Origin: CAZEQK01 sp964514395
Lineage (GTDB): Bacteria; Bacillota; Bacilli; Tepidibacillales; Tepidibacillaceae
Length of the DNA: 64,000 bases
Assembly: GCA_964514395.1 (NCBI GenBank)
Contig: CAZEQK010000005.1
Span: forward strand, 1-64,000
Direction: 5' to 3'
Below the pieces are notes generated by a model, which was not told the origin of the DNA, searched no databases, and was given only the letters and a program-made list of their open reading frames with translations. A program made the position numbers and the translations under genes. Numbering within the stretch: position 1 is the stretch's first letter; every line of letters begins with the position of its first letter. Below are positions 7,336-16,358 of this stretch, in pieces.

Positions 7336-9078
7336 ATGATAAAAGAGAACGACAAAATTCAATTTTCACCATTGATTTATACCGTATGGATTATATATGT
7401 TTTTGCTAGCTTACTAGTAATTTATGCCACATTTTCTCACATTAAATTAGAACAGCTTTCTAATTTAATAATACCGATCCTAATATTGATAGCATTAAGG
7501 ATATGGCCGATAAAATATTATATTAGAAACAATTCTTATGTATTTTTATCGTTTTCATTCCCAATTCTTTTACTGTATGGTATTATTCCGATTATCATTG
7601 CAGAGTTATATAATCTTTTTTTTCCAAATAAAGAAATAAAACAAAAGGTTCTCAAGCTTAAATTAATATTTAATGCAGCAAATGGGATATTGATGTCGTA
7701 CATAACCTACTATTTCATACTATATTTTAATACTTATATAAATCAAGGCCGAATGTATATCTTCGTTATTATTTTGAGTGCTATAATATTTTCTGTATTA
7801 TTAAGAATCGGAGTAATAGTAATGATTTATTTAGAGAGTAAATCATTATATAATGTGTATATTTCTAATCCTTTTATCACAAATATTGCTAACGGAATTA
7901 TTACTTTTTATCTTTATCAATCTTTGCATATATTAGGACTAGCCTTTGCAGTACTTTATGCCATATTTTTTTCTAAGAGATCGACCTATCTTGAGGATCT
8001 ATTTGAAAAGAAAGGTGAATTAGAAGAGGCGGAAAATCGTCTAAGGATGATTTTTAATTCGATTGATTATGGTATCATTATGCTTGACATGAATAGAAAA
8101 ATTAAAATGGCTAATCCAACGGCTCTTCAATTTTTGCAAACACTTGATCAAAGTCCAATAGGGAGAAATTTCGACGATTTTAATTTTAAATATCCAGATG
8201 AAATTAAGCAAATGTTGGATTGGACCTATGAAAACCAAAAAAACTATCATCAAAAAAAAATAGTTGTCTATGTTAACAAACAACGTGTCTATTTAGATAT
8301 ACATACCTACCCGAATAAGATTGCAAATGGTAAAATCGATGGTGCTATTTTGCTATATAAAAACGTTACGGATGAACAATTGATTCGTAGGCAGTTAATA
8401 GAAGCAGATAAATTGAGTCACCTTGGTCAAATTGCTGCAGGTAAAGTACACGAAATTAAAAATCCTTTAACAACGGTTAGAGGCTATTTGCAATATTTGC
8501 GGCAAAAGGTTGCAAATGGTGATAGCATGGATATTAATCATTTTGATATTGCATTGCAGGAATTAGACCGGACCAATGAACTAATTAGTTCATTATTAAT
8601 TCTATCCAAGCATTCTAATTTTATTAATAGTAGACTAAATATCAAGCATGTATTAGAAGAAGTCATAGAACTGTTTACTCATCAAATGGAGATGCAGAAC
8701 ATTCTATTTAGCAAACAAATCGAAAAGTATTTATGGGTCAATGGTTTCGAAAATCATCTAAAACAAATTCTTATTAATCTTTTATTAAATGCAATTGATG
8801 CTGTACAGCATCAAAAAAATAAAGCTGAGATATGGATAAAGGCTTACAGTAATGATGAAAATGTTGAAATAAAAATAGTGGATAACGGTATTGGTATTAA
8901 TAGTGAGGATATGGTTAAGCTACGGCTGCCATTTTTCACAACAAAGGAGACTGGTACAGGCTTAGGTCTATCCGTTACCTTTAAATTAATTGAAGAGCAT
9001 CATGGAACAATGGATGTGAATAGCAAAATTAACGAAGGAAGTACCTTCCATATTAAACTTCCCAAAATGACGATATAG
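7336..9078 (+). CDS. Membrane PAS sensor histidine kinase, sporulation-kinase type
   Basis: About 580 residues. Six or so membrane helices occupy residues 10-210. A short coiled linker, a PAS domain (about 225-340, MIFNSIDYGIIMLDMNRKIK), a HisKA domain with phospho-acceptor His372 in GKVHEIKNPLTTVRGYLQ, and a HATPase_c domain (N box NLLLNAIDAV, G boxes DNGIGI and GTGLGLSV) follow. The H-box style and orphan status resemble the Bacillus Kin sporulation kinases that feed the Spo0 phosphorelay, but that link is inferred. No response regulator is adjacent. ATG 7336 follows AGAGG; an earlier in-frame ATG at 7315 has no good site. Confidence 0.85.
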   Translation: MIKENDKIQFSPLIYTVWIIYVFASLLVIYATFSHIKLEQLSNLIIPILILIALRIWPIKYYIRNNSYVFLSFSFPILLLYGIIPIIIAELYNLFFPNKEIKQKVLKLKLIFNAANGILMSYITYYFILYFNTYINQGRMYIFVIILSAIIFSVLLRIGVIVMIYLESKSLYNVYISNPFITNIANGIITFYLYQSLHILGLAFAVLYAIFFSKRSTYLEDLFEKKGELEEAENRLRMIFNSIDYGIIMLDMNRKIKMANPTALQFLQTLDQSPIGRNFDDFNFKYPDEIKQMLDWTYENQKNYHQKKIVVYVNKQRVYLDIHTYPNKIANGKIDGAILLYKNVTDEQLIRRQLIEADKLSHLGQIAAGKVHEIKNPLTTVRGYLQYLRQKVANGDSMDINHFDIALQELDRTNELISSLLILSKHSNFINSRLNIKHVLEEVIELFTHQMEMQNILFSKQIEKYLWVNGFENHLKQILINLLLNAIDAVQHQKNKAEIWIKAYSNDENVEIKIVDNGIGINSEDMVKLRLPFFTTKETGTGLGLSVTFKLIEEHHGTMDVNSKINEGSTFHIKLPKMTI

Positions 9079-9270
9079 CATGTTAGTAAAACTTATTAAA
9101 GAGCATAGGGTAGCTTTCTCTTCTCGAAAAAGGAGGGTAATAGCACGGCGGTTAGCTTTTTCACATAATGCACAAGTTTTGCTAAAATGATCAAAGCTCA
9201 TTAGTCTCTACTATGTAGAAGATCAAGTAAAGATATCGGTCAAAATAAGTTTCACAAACAGGGTGATAAA

Positions 9271-10266
9271 ATGACAAATGATTTAACAATAAACTTATTC
9301 TACGGAAATGAAACCTATCTGATGGATAATGAAATAACTAAAATAATAAAAATGAAGCTTCACGAAAATGATAGAGAATTAAATGTTATTCATTTTGATC
9401 TAATGAGTGTTTCTATAGATGATGTTATACGAGAAGCAACCACACCTTCATTTTTAGCTGAACACAAAGTAATTGTTGCTAATAACGCATGGTTTTTTAC
9501 TGGTCAAAAACCAACGAAGAGTATAGATCAAAACATGGATGAATTAGGAGAATTATTAGAAAAGCAGGTTGACTTTAGTACTATAATATTTAAGGTAAAC
9601 AGTGAAAAGTTAGATGAAAGAAAAAAAATAGTTAAAAAAATAAAAAAGCTTGGTCGGGTCAAAGCATTTTCAACATTATCAGGCAAACAGTTGTCTGATT
9701 GGGTGATGGATAAAGCAAAAAGAGAAAAAGTACTTATATCAGATGGTGCGGTTCAATTGTTAATTCAGACTATTGGTCAAAATCTACAGCTACTTTCCCA
9801 GGAAATAGCTAAAATGTCGCTTTACGTCGAAGAGAATGGTATGATAAATGAGCAGGTAGTTTTAGAATTAACGACAAGAACGATGGAGCAGAATATATTT
9901 GCATTGATAGATAAAATGGCTAATTTAGCTTTTGGTGAAGCCTTACAAATGCTATATGATTTATTGAAAAATAAGGAAGAACCTATAAAAATAGTGGCCT
10001 TACTGGCTAGACAATTTCGTATTATGCTATATGCGAAGGAACTACATCGAATTGGCTATTCAGCAAAACAGATTGCAACCCAATTAGGAGTACATCCATA
10101 TACGATTCAATTATCTCTCAAACAAGCCGGGAGATTTAATGAAAAGCAGTTGAAGGATATATTAAAAAAGATAGCTGAAATGGATCAAGATATAAAAACG
10201 GGGAAAATGGATAAGGTACTTTCTCTCGAAATGTTTGTTTTTTATTTGAATAAATTAGTGAGTTAA
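9271..10266 (+). CDS. holA: DNA polymerase III subunit delta
   Basis: 331 residues, the usual length. HolA is the clamp-loader subunit that opens the beta sliding clamp. The N-terminal AAA-like domain begins NLFYGNETYLMDNEI. The central part has TIIFKVNSEKLDERKKIVK, and the C-terminal collar domain includes ALLARQFRIMLYAKEL and IATQLGVHPYTI. The start follows AGGGTGATAAA. In Bacillus holA sits between comEC and rpsT; here it is separated from both by inserted genes. The 192-bp gap before it (9079-9270) contains no feature I can support. Confidence 0.92.
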   Translation: MTNDLTINLFYGNETYLMDNEITKIIKMKLHENDRELNVIHFDLMSVSIDDVIREATTPSFLAEHKVIVANNAWFFTGQKPTKSIDQNMDELGELLEKQVDFSTIIFKVNSEKLDERKKIVKKIKKLGRVKAFSTLSGKQLSDWVMDKAKREKVLISDGAVQLLIQTIGQNLQLLSQEIAKMSLYVEENGMINEQVVLELTTRTMEQNIFALIDKMANLAFGEALQMLYDLLKNKEEPIKIVALLARQFRIMLYAKELHRIGYSAKQIATQLGVHPYTIQLSLKQAGRFNEKQLKDILKKIAEMDQDIKTGKMDKVLSLEMFVFYLNKLVS

Positions 10267-10281
10267 TAAGACATCACATAA

Positions 10282-10313
10282 CTAAGGACTAAGCAGTGGC
10301 TCGGTCTTTTTTT
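10282..10313 (+). terminator. Likely terminator of holA
   Basis: GGACTAAGC and GGCTCGGTC form an imperfect stem around 10282-10305, followed by seven T residues. The stem is weak, so confidence is moderate. Confidence 0.5.
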
Positions 10314-10451
10314 ATTTTGATTGAAACATATCAAAGTCTCTGATTTAAAAAAATATTAAAATGATTCAGAAAATATATACAAAAGTTACGTATTTTTTAT
10401 TACAATGTAAATATAATATTTAAAATTATTATAATTTGAGGGGGGAAGCCA

Positions 10452-12143
10452 TTGTCAAACTATCTAGAAAACAAAATATGGTTAAATTCGTATCCTAAGG
10501 AGGTACCGCACAGTATTGACTATCCTGACATCTCTTTATCACAGCTTTTAGTTAATTCAGCGAAGGAATTTCCTGAACATGTTGCAATTCATTTTTTGGG
10601 CAAGAAGATAAAATATAAAGAATTATTATCTCAATCTATTAAATTTGCAAACGCTTTAAAAAGCTTAGGTGTGCAAAAAGGGGATAGAGTTGCTCTTATG
10701 TTGCCTAATTCACCACAGGCTGTCATTGGATACTATGGTGCTTTAATGGCAGGAGCAATCGTGGTTCAAAACAATCCGTTATATACCGAGCGAGAGTTAG
10801 AACACCAATTAACTGATTCAGGAGCTGAGACCATCATTGCATTAGATCTCTTGTATCCTAAGGTAGAAAAGGTTAAGAAACATACCTCATTAAGGAATAT
10901 CATCATCACAGGGATAAAGGATTATTTACCATTTCCTAAGAACTTGCTTTATCCGATTGTTCAAAAAAAGAACGGTCAACATGTGAAAATACCTATTGAT
11001 CAAGGAATCCATCAGTTTAAAAGTATGATACATGCCCAATCAGATAATCTAACAGAGGTTGCAATAAATCCTACAGAAGATATTGCGTTACTTCAATATA
11101 CTGGTGGGACAACTGGTAGGGCAAAAGGTGTGATGTTAACACATAGTAACTTAGTAACAAATGTAGTCCAAGAGAGCTACTGGTTGTATAAGGGAAGGAA
11201 AGGAAAAGAGAGATTCTTAGGTGCATTACCGTTTTTTCATGTTTTTGGAATGACTGCCGTTATGAATTTTAGCATTTATCTTGCTGGGACGATGATTCTT
11301 ATCCCAAGATTTAAGGTAGAAGAAATATTAGAGGTCATTCAAAAAGAAAAACCAACTTACTTTCCTGGGGCTCCAACCATGTACATTGCCTTATTGAATC
11401 ATCCAAAAATTAAGGAGTACGATTTATCATCCATTCAGGCCTGTATAAGTGGTTCTGCACCGTTACCATTAGAGGTTCAAGAGAAATTTGAAGCAATGAC
11501 TGGTGCAAGGTTAGTAGAAGGCTATGGATTAACAGAAACATCACCAATTACTCATGCGAATCCTATTTGGGAAAAAAGAAAAATTGGTAGTATCGGCGTT
11601 CCTTGGCCAAATATCGAAGCAAAGGCAGTTGATCCTAATACTGGAGAAAATATAGGGTTAGGTGAAGTTGGAGAACTTGCGATAAAGGGACCTGTTGTGA
11701 TGAAGGGGTATTGGAACAAGCCTGAGGAAACCAATAAAGTCCTTCAAAATGGTTGGTTATTGACAGGTGATATGGCTACGATAGATGACGAAGGCTATTT
11801 TTATATCGTTGATCGTAAAAAAGATATGATTATTGCTGGTGGATATAACATTTATCCTAGAGAGATTGAAGAGGTACTATATGAACATCCAGCTATACAA
11901 GAAGCTGTTGTTGTAGGAATTCCTGATCCATATCGCGGGGAAACGGTGAAGGCTTTTATCGTTAAAAAAGATGGTGCAAAGATAACGGAAGAAGAGCTTA
12001 ATCAATATTGTCGTGAAAATTTAGCGGCATATAAAGTACCCCGGTTTTATGAATTTCGTTCTGAGCTACCAAAGACAATGGTAGGGAAAGTATTAAGGAG
12101 ATTGTTGGTAGAAGAAGAATTGCAAAAAGGAAATGTTGGGTAA
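10452..12143 (+). CDS. lcfA: Long-chain fatty acid-CoA ligase
   Basis: 563 residues of the AMP-binding (ANL) superfamily. The P-loop-like motif YTGGTTGRAKGVMLTH lies near residue 216. YGLTETSP, the hinge WLLTGDMATIDDEGYFYI and KDMIIAGGYNIYPREIEE follow, with the C-terminal catalytic Lys in PKTMVGKVLRR. It activates fatty acids to acyl-CoA with ATP at the inner face of the membrane. TTG 10452 follows GAGGGGGGA. It heads the beta-oxidation island and precedes fadR, the same order as the lcfA-fadR-fadB-etfB-etfA operon of Bacillus subtilis. A possible sigma-A -10 (TATAAT near 10412) lies upstream. Confidence 0.92.
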   Translation: MSNYLENKIWLNSYPKEVPHSIDYPDISLSQLLVNSAKEFPEHVAIHFLGKKIKYKELLSQSIKFANALKSLGVQKGDRVALMLPNSPQAVIGYYGALMAGAIVVQNNPLYTERELEHQLTDSGAETIIALDLLYPKVEKVKKHTSLRNIIITGIKDYLPFPKNLLYPIVQKKNGQHVKIPIDQGIHQFKSMIHAQSDNLTEVAINPTEDIALLQYTGGTTGRAKGVMLTHSNLVTNVVQESYWLYKGRKGKERFLGALPFFHVFGMTAVMNFSIYLAGTMILIPRFKVEEILEVIQKEKPTYFPGAPTMYIALLNHPKIKEYDLSSIQACISGSAPLPLEVQEKFEAMTGARLVEGYGLTETSPITHANPIWEKRKIGSIGVPWPNIEAKAVDPNTGENIGLGEVGELAIKGPVVMKGYWNKPEETNKVLQNGWLLTGDMATIDDEGYFYIVDRKKDMIIAGGYNIYPREIEEVLYEHPAIQEAVVVGIPDPYRGETVKAFIVKKDGAKITEEELNQYCRENLAAYKVPRFYEFRSELPKTMVGKVLRRLLVEEELQKGNVG

Positions 12144-12194
12144 ATTTAAAGTGAGAATAATGTAAGCGATTAAATTTTAAATAGTAAAAATATA

Positions 12195-12222
12195 TTGATT
12201 TTTAAAAAAAATGGTTTATAAT
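12195..12222 (+). promoter_or_regulatory. Sigma-A promoter of fadR
   Basis: TTGATT (12195-12200) and TATAAT (12217-12222) are separated by 16 bp and lie just upstream of the FadR operator, so repression would block the transcription start. Confidence 0.6.
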
Positions 12223-12231
12223 TTTAGTAAG

Positions 12232-12249
12232 TGAATGAATCATCATTCA
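12232..12249 (+). promoter_or_regulatory. FadR operator
   Basis: TGAATGAATCATCATTCA is a perfect 7-bp inverted repeat with a 4-bp centre and matches the known Bacillus FadR box TGAATGAATANTCATTCA at nearly every position. It begins 10 bp after the -10 hexamer of the fadR promoter, implying autorepression relieved by long-chain acyl-CoA. Confidence 0.85.
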
Positions 12250-12278
12250 TTAAATTAAAAGAGGGGTTTAGGGAAACC

Positions 12279-12866
12279 ATGGCAAAAAAATCCGGGGAAA
12301 AATACAATACAATAATTGATGCTGCTATTAAAGTAATCGCTCATAATGGTTATCATAACTCTCAGGTAACTAAAATTGCACGTGAGGCTCAGGTGGCAGA
12401 TGGTACTATCTATTTATATTTTGAAAACAAGGATGATATTTTAATATCATTATTTAGAACAAAGATGAGTGAGTTTGTTGGGCAGGTTCAACAGAAGATA
12501 GATCTTGTTAATACTGCAGAAGAAAAGCTTTATCAACTCATTTATATGCACTTTGTTCAATTTACCCTCGACCGAGACCTTGCCATCGTTACCCAAATTG
12601 AGCTACGCCAATCCAATCGTAAAATAAGGGATGGTATAGGCGGTACCCTAAAAAAATACCATCTCTTAATTGAAGAATTAATTAGTAAAGGTATTGAAGA
12701 AGGAATATTCCATTCTGAAACAGATATTCGTATCATGAGGCAAATGATTTTTGGTACTTTAGATGAAACGGTTACATCTTGGGTGATGAAGGATATGAGA
12801 TATGATTTACTTGGATTGGTTCAACCTATTTATTATTTAGTGTTAAACGGTATAAAGAAGAAATAA
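12279..12866 (+). CDS. fadR: TetR-family fatty-acid metabolism repressor FadR
   Basis: 195 residues from ATG 12279, close to the 194 of Bacillus subtilis FadR. The N-terminal helix-turn-helix reads VIAHNGYHNSQVTKIAREA, then VADGTIYLYFENKDDILISLF, nearly the family signature. The C-terminal domain binds long-chain acyl-CoA, which releases the repressor from DNA. An earlier in-frame GTG at 12231 overlaps the operator and would add 16 unrelated residues, so I reject it. fadB follows after 14 bp. The FadR box and location make the assignment strong. Confidence 0.93.
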   Translation: MAKKSGEKYNTIIDAAIKVIAHNGYHNSQVTKIAREAQVADGTIYLYFENKDDILISLFRTKMSEFVGQVQQKIDLVNTAEEKLYQLIYMHFVQFTLDRDLAIVTQIELRQSNRKIRDGIGGTLKKYHLLIEELISKGIEEGIFHSETDIRIMRQMIFGTLDETVTSWVMKDMRYDLLGLVQPIYYLVLNGIKKK

Positions 12867-12880
12867 AGGAGAGATTATTC

Positions 12881-13660
12881 GTGGAATTAGAGCGAGTGAT
12901 TTACGAGGTTGAGGACAGGCTTGCGATTATAAAAATAAATTATCCACCAGCAAATACTTTAGGAAAAAAAACATTAGAAGACTTAAATATTGCAATAGAT
13001 CGAGCGCTTGATGATGAAAAAGTAAAAGCAGTGGTATTAACTGGTGAAGGAAAGATGTTTGTAGCAGGTGCAGACTTAAAAGAATTAAATACAATCTCAA
13101 CAAAGGAAGTAGGAGAAAGAACGGCACGTGCTGGACAAATGTTATTTAATAAAATCGAAAAGATGGATAAACCAGTTATAGCTGCTATCAATGGTGCATG
13201 TTTAGGTGGCGGTATGGAATTGGCAATGGCGTGCCATATTAGGATAGCTTCTGAAACAGCAAAGTTCGGTCAACCAGAAATCAATCTTGGGTTAATCCCT
13301 GGTTTTGGAGGTACACAGAGACTTGCTCGTTTGACAAACAGAGGTCTTGCATTAGAATGGCTACTAACTGGCGATTTATTTTCTGCAGAAGAGGCCTATA
13401 GAATAGGAATCGTTAATCATGTTCTACCATTAAATGAAGTCATTGGAAAAGCAAAAGCAATTGCTCGTAAAATTTCCCAAAAAAGCAGTTTCGCAATTTC
13501 AAGAATAATAGAAGCAACTGACTTTGGTTTGAATATAAACGAAGAGGATGGCTTAAAGAAAGAGGCGTTATTGTTTGGGGAAGTTTGTGCTACAGAGGAT
13601 AAAAAAGAGGGAGTCTTGGCATTTTTAGAAAAAAGAGCACCTAATTTTAAGGACAAGTAA
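12881..13660 (+). CDS. fadB: Enoyl-CoA hydratase
   Basis: 259-residue crotonase-fold enzyme. The oxyanion-hole motif is GEGKMFVAGADLKEL. Both catalytic glutamates are present, in GGGMELAMAC and QPEINLGLIPGFGGTQRL. It hydrates trans-2-enoyl-CoA to 3-hydroxyacyl-CoA, the second beta-oxidation step. A GTG start at 12881 follows AAGGAGA. It lies between fadR and etfB, as in the Bacillus lcfA operon, so transcription from the fadR promoter is likely. Confidence 0.92.
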   Translation: MELERVIYEVEDRLAIIKINYPPANTLGKKTLEDLNIAIDRALDDEKVKAVVLTGEGKMFVAGADLKELNTISTKEVGERTARAGQMLFNKIEKMDKPVIAAINGACLGGGMELAMACHIRIASETAKFGQPEINLGLIPGFGGTQRLARLTNRGLALEWLLTGDLFSAEEAYRIGIVNHVLPLNEVIGKAKAIARKISQKSSFAISRIIEATDFGLNINEEDGLKKEALLFGEVCATEDKKEGVLAFLEKRAPNFKDK

Positions 13661-13717
13661 TTAAAGTGTAAAAAAGATATAAATAATTTAATTTTTTAGG
13701 GAGAAGGAGGAGCCAGA

Positions 13718-14485
13718 TTGAACATTTTAGTTTTGATGAAACAAACCTTTGATACCGAAGAAAAAATAGTCCTTCAAGATGGGAAGGTAAGTGAGGATGG
13801 TGTTGAATTTGTTATCAATCCTTACGATGAGTATGCAGTAGAAGAAGCAATTAAAATCAAAGAGGAATTGGGAGGAGAAGTAACTCTACTTTCCTTTGGA
13901 CCAGATCGTTTTGAAACCTCCATTCGTACAGCTCTAGCGATGGGCGCTGATAAAGCTGTTTTAGTTGATGATCCTGATTTGTTTGGAGATGAATATAGCG
14001 CTGCAAAGGTTTTAGCGAAGTTAATACAAGACCAATCCTATGATTTAATTTTAGCTGGTTATGTTGCTGTTGATGACGGGTCAGGTCAAGTACCACAGCG
14101 AGTAGCTGAAATATTAGGAATTCCTGTTATCAGCACAGCTGTCAAAGTAGAATTAGATAAGAATAAGGTAACGGTACATCGTGATGTAGAAGGAGATACC
14201 GAAATATTGGAAGCTGATTTGCCAGTCATTATCACTGCACAGCAAGGTTTAAATGATCCAAGATATCCATCATTGCCTGGGATTATGAAGGCGAAAAAGA
14301 AGCCGTTAGACCGATACTCTTCAGATGAATTAAGTTTATCTCCTAAAGAAGCAGCAACAAAAACAGAAGTAATAGAAACCTTTTTACCACCTAAAAAAGA
14401 GGCTGGTAGGATTCTATCAGGAGAGTTAAATGAACAATCACATGAACTAGTTCAATTACTTAGAAACGAAGCAAAAATCATATAA
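13718..14485 (+). CDS. etfB: Electron transfer flavoprotein subunit beta
   Basis: 255 residues. The family signature is visible in NPYDEYAVEEAIKIKEE and VEGDTEILEADLPVIITAQQ. EtfB binds AMP and, with EtfA, takes electrons from acyl-CoA dehydrogenases. TTG 13718 follows AAGGAGGAG. etfA follows after 19 bp and both belong with the two acyl-CoA dehydrogenases and the FadF-type oxidoreductase further downstream. Confidence 0.94.
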   Translation: MNILVLMKQTFDTEEKIVLQDGKVSEDGVEFVINPYDEYAVEEAIKIKEELGGEVTLLSFGPDRFETSIRTALAMGADKAVLVDDPDLFGDEYSAAKVLAKLIQDQSYDLILAGYVAVDDGSGQVPQRVAEILGIPVISTAVKVELDKNKVTVHRDVEGDTEILEADLPVIITAQQGLNDPRYPSLPGIMKAKKKPLDRYSSDELSLSPKEAATKTEVIETFLPPKKEAGRILSGELNEQSHELVQLLRNEAKII

Positions 14486-14504
14486 TTGGGAGGGGGAGAA
14501 ACTG

Positions 14505-15491
14505 GTGAGTAAAAAAATATTAGTATTTGCAGAAGGTAGAGAAGGAAAACTTCGTAATGTTTCATTAGAACAACTGTCAGCAGCAAAAAAAATAGCTGAA
14601 GGTGGAGAAATTGCTGCTGCAATATTTGGAACCGATGTAGATTCATTTTTAGAACCATTAGCACAGCATGGTGCTGATAAAATATATGTCGTCAATCATC
14701 CTTCATTAGACCAATACGTTACGGATATATATAAAGAGGCATATCTACAGGTTATAAATGAATTTAAACCTGATGTAATCTTATTAGGACATACTCCTAG
14801 CGGAAGAGATTTTGGACCAAAAGTGGCACAGGCACTAGGAATTGGAATGGTGTCAGATAGTATAGATGTAGAAGTTATTGATGGCAAAATTGTATTTACA
14901 AGACCAATTTATGCTGGTAAAGCATTTATTAAAAAAATGGTTCATGATGAAGTAGTTCTTGCTTCCCTTCGTCCTAATAATATTGCGATGGGTGAACCAG
15001 ATGATTCAAGAATAGTAGAAAAGATAGAATTAACCTATACTCCTTCTGAAAGTGCATTAAAGGTACAGATTAAGGATGTATTAAGAAAAGCAAGTAAAGG
15101 TGTAGATTTAAGTGAAGCAAAAATCGTAATATCAGGTGGGCGTGGGACGAAAAGTAAAGAAGGATTTGAAAAGCTATATGAGCTAGCTGATTTGTTAAAT
15201 GCAGCAGTTGGTGCATCAAGGAGTGCTTGTGATGAAGAGTACGCAGATTATTCGTTACAGGTAGGGCAAACAGGTAAGGTAGTTACTCCTGATTTATATA
15301 TCGCAATGGGAATTTCTGGAGCGATACAGCATGTAGCAGGCATGTCTAATTCAAAAGTAATAGTTGCAGTCAATAAAGATCCAGAGGCACCAATTTTCCA
15401 AATCTCTGATTACGGAATCGTTGGAGATTTATTTGAAGTCCTTCCTTTATTGGTAGAAGAAGTGAAGAAGCTACAAAGTGAAAACGCTTAA
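14505..15491 (+). CDS. etfA: Electron transfer flavoprotein subunit alpha
   Basis: 328 residues. The C-terminal FAD-binding domain is clear from VISGGRGTKSKEGFEKL, VGASRSACDEEYADYSLQVG, GISGAIQHVAGM and VAVNKDPEAPIFQISDYG. It carries the redox FAD of the ETF dimer. The GTG start at 14505 follows GGGAGGGGGAG. A terminator directly downstream closes the lcfA/fadR-etfA unit. Confidence 0.95.
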   Translation: MSKKILVFAEGREGKLRNVSLEQLSAAKKIAEGGEIAAAIFGTDVDSFLEPLAQHGADKIYVVNHPSLDQYVTDIYKEAYLQVINEFKPDVILLGHTPSGRDFGPKVAQALGIGMVSDSIDVEVIDGKIVFTRPIYAGKAFIKKMVHDEVVLASLRPNNIAMGEPDDSRIVEKIELTYTPSESALKVQIKDVLRKASKGVDLSEAKIVISGGRGTKSKEGFEKLYELADLLNAAVGASRSACDEEYADYSLQVGQTGKVVTPDLYIAMGISGAIQHVAGMSNSKVIVAVNKDPEAPIFQISDYGIVGDLFEVLPLLVEEVKKLQSENA

Positions 15492-15499
15492 TGACCAGA

Positions 15500-15537
15500 G
15501 GAGAGTCTTTCCAATACTTTGGTGAGACTCTTTTTTC
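15500..15537 (+). terminator. Rho-independent terminator after etfA
   Basis: AGAGTCT and AGACTCT form a stem, with an inner CCA/TGG pairing, followed directly by TTTTTT. It ends the fadR-fadB-etfB-etfA transcript. Confidence 0.85.
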
Positions 15538-15540
15538 TTT

Positions 15541-15651
15541 ATCAATTGCCCGATAGCAAACCGCCACTAATATTCCTTTAGAAGGTAAATGGCGCTAAAA
15601 ATCCTTGATAAGTTTAACTGACATTCAGATAAATCCGTTTGAATGAAGTTT
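15541..15651 (-). repeat. Dispersed intergenic repeat, copy B (fullest copy)
   Basis: Read on the minus strand it begins AAACTTCATTCAAACGG, folds CATTCA against TGAATG, continues TTAGCGCCA and a second hairpin (GCGCCA with TGGCG), then GCTATCGGGCAATTGATAAA. The ordered landmarks match copy A at 4630-4708 and copy C at 52373-52428. Confidence 0.6.
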
Positions 15652-15686
15652 CACTATACCCAAACAATAATAGAAAGGTGATCATT

Positions 15687-16190
15687 ATGGGAATTCCTTT
15701 GTTCATAAAGCCAGATATGAAAGCATGGTTAGCATCCTTTCATTTTAAAACTTCTTTCAGGACAAGATTTAGTGAAACAGATGCATATGGTCATATCAAT
15801 AACGTAAGTTATTTTGCTTATTTTGAACAAGCAAGGCTCGATTATTTTGCACATTTAGAATTGTTTAAACAATTACAGGTGATGAAAAGTCATTTAGATC
15901 CTAATTCAAAGCATTTAGTAGTGACTGCAAATCTTGAATGCAACTACCTATCACAATTATTTTATGGACAAAACATCGATGTTTATGTAAGAACTGCTCG
16001 GATAGGGAAAAGCAGCTTTGATCTAGAGTATGCTGTTTTAGATCAAAAAGAAAACACCTTAGTAGCCGTAGGACGAGGAAGCATTGTCTATGTGAATAGA
16101 GAAACAAATAAAAGCGAGTCATTACCCGAAGCATTTAAGAAACAACTAGCAAAATATGAAGACATAGATCATGAAAACAATGCAGAATAA
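15687..16190 (+). CDS. Acyl-CoA thioesterase, 4HBT hot-dog family
   Basis: 167 residues. The 4HBT/YbgC-like motif FSETDAYGHINNVSYFAYFE holds the expected catalytic Asp, and a second half ends VAVGRGSIVYVN. It should hydrolyse an acyl-CoA; the substrate is unknown. The start is ATG 15687 (MGIPLFIKP), preceded by GAAAGGTG. An in-frame TTG at 15639 lies inside the repeat copy and is unlikely. It sits alone between two beta-oxidation operons and may relieve acyl-CoA accumulation. Confidence 0.8.
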   Translation: MGIPLFIKPDMKAWLASFHFKTSFRTRFSETDAYGHINNVSYFAYFEQARLDYFAHLELFKQLQVMKSHLDPNSKHLVVTANLECNYLSQLFYGQNIDVYVRTARIGKSSFDLEYAVLDQKENTLVAVGRGSIVYVNRETNKSESLPEAFKKQLAKYEDIDHENNAE

Positions 16191-16213
16191 AAATTTTCAA
16201 AAATGAAAAAAAC

Positions 16214-16233
16214 AAATGAATATCGATTCATTT
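16214..16233 (+). promoter_or_regulatory. Inverted repeat upstream of the fadF operon, candidate operator
   Basis: AAATGAAT and ATTCATTT form 8-bp arms around ATCG. The arms share TGAAT with the FadR box, but the half-sites are 2 bp closer together. It could be a variant FadR site or the site of another regulator controlling the operon from 16359. Confidence 0.4.
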
Positions 16234-16358
16234 TTTGATAAAATAAGTGTAAAGAGAAAATTCAGAAATTAGAGAATTATTTAAACAGTAAGCGGATTCA
16301 AAAAAAGTTTTGGGGATCGTTAATTAAATAAGGTAAGGGAAATGGAGTGGGGAAAAGC

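Noticed and set aside
9080..9190. A 36-codon basic ORF between the histidine kinase and holA
   Set aside because: No ribosome binding site, start abuts the preceding stop, and the composition is unlike a conserved protein; no known small gene fits.
12927..13191. Minus-strand ORFs under fadB and under many other genes
   Set aside because: Low-complexity shadows of real plus-strand genes, without start signals.
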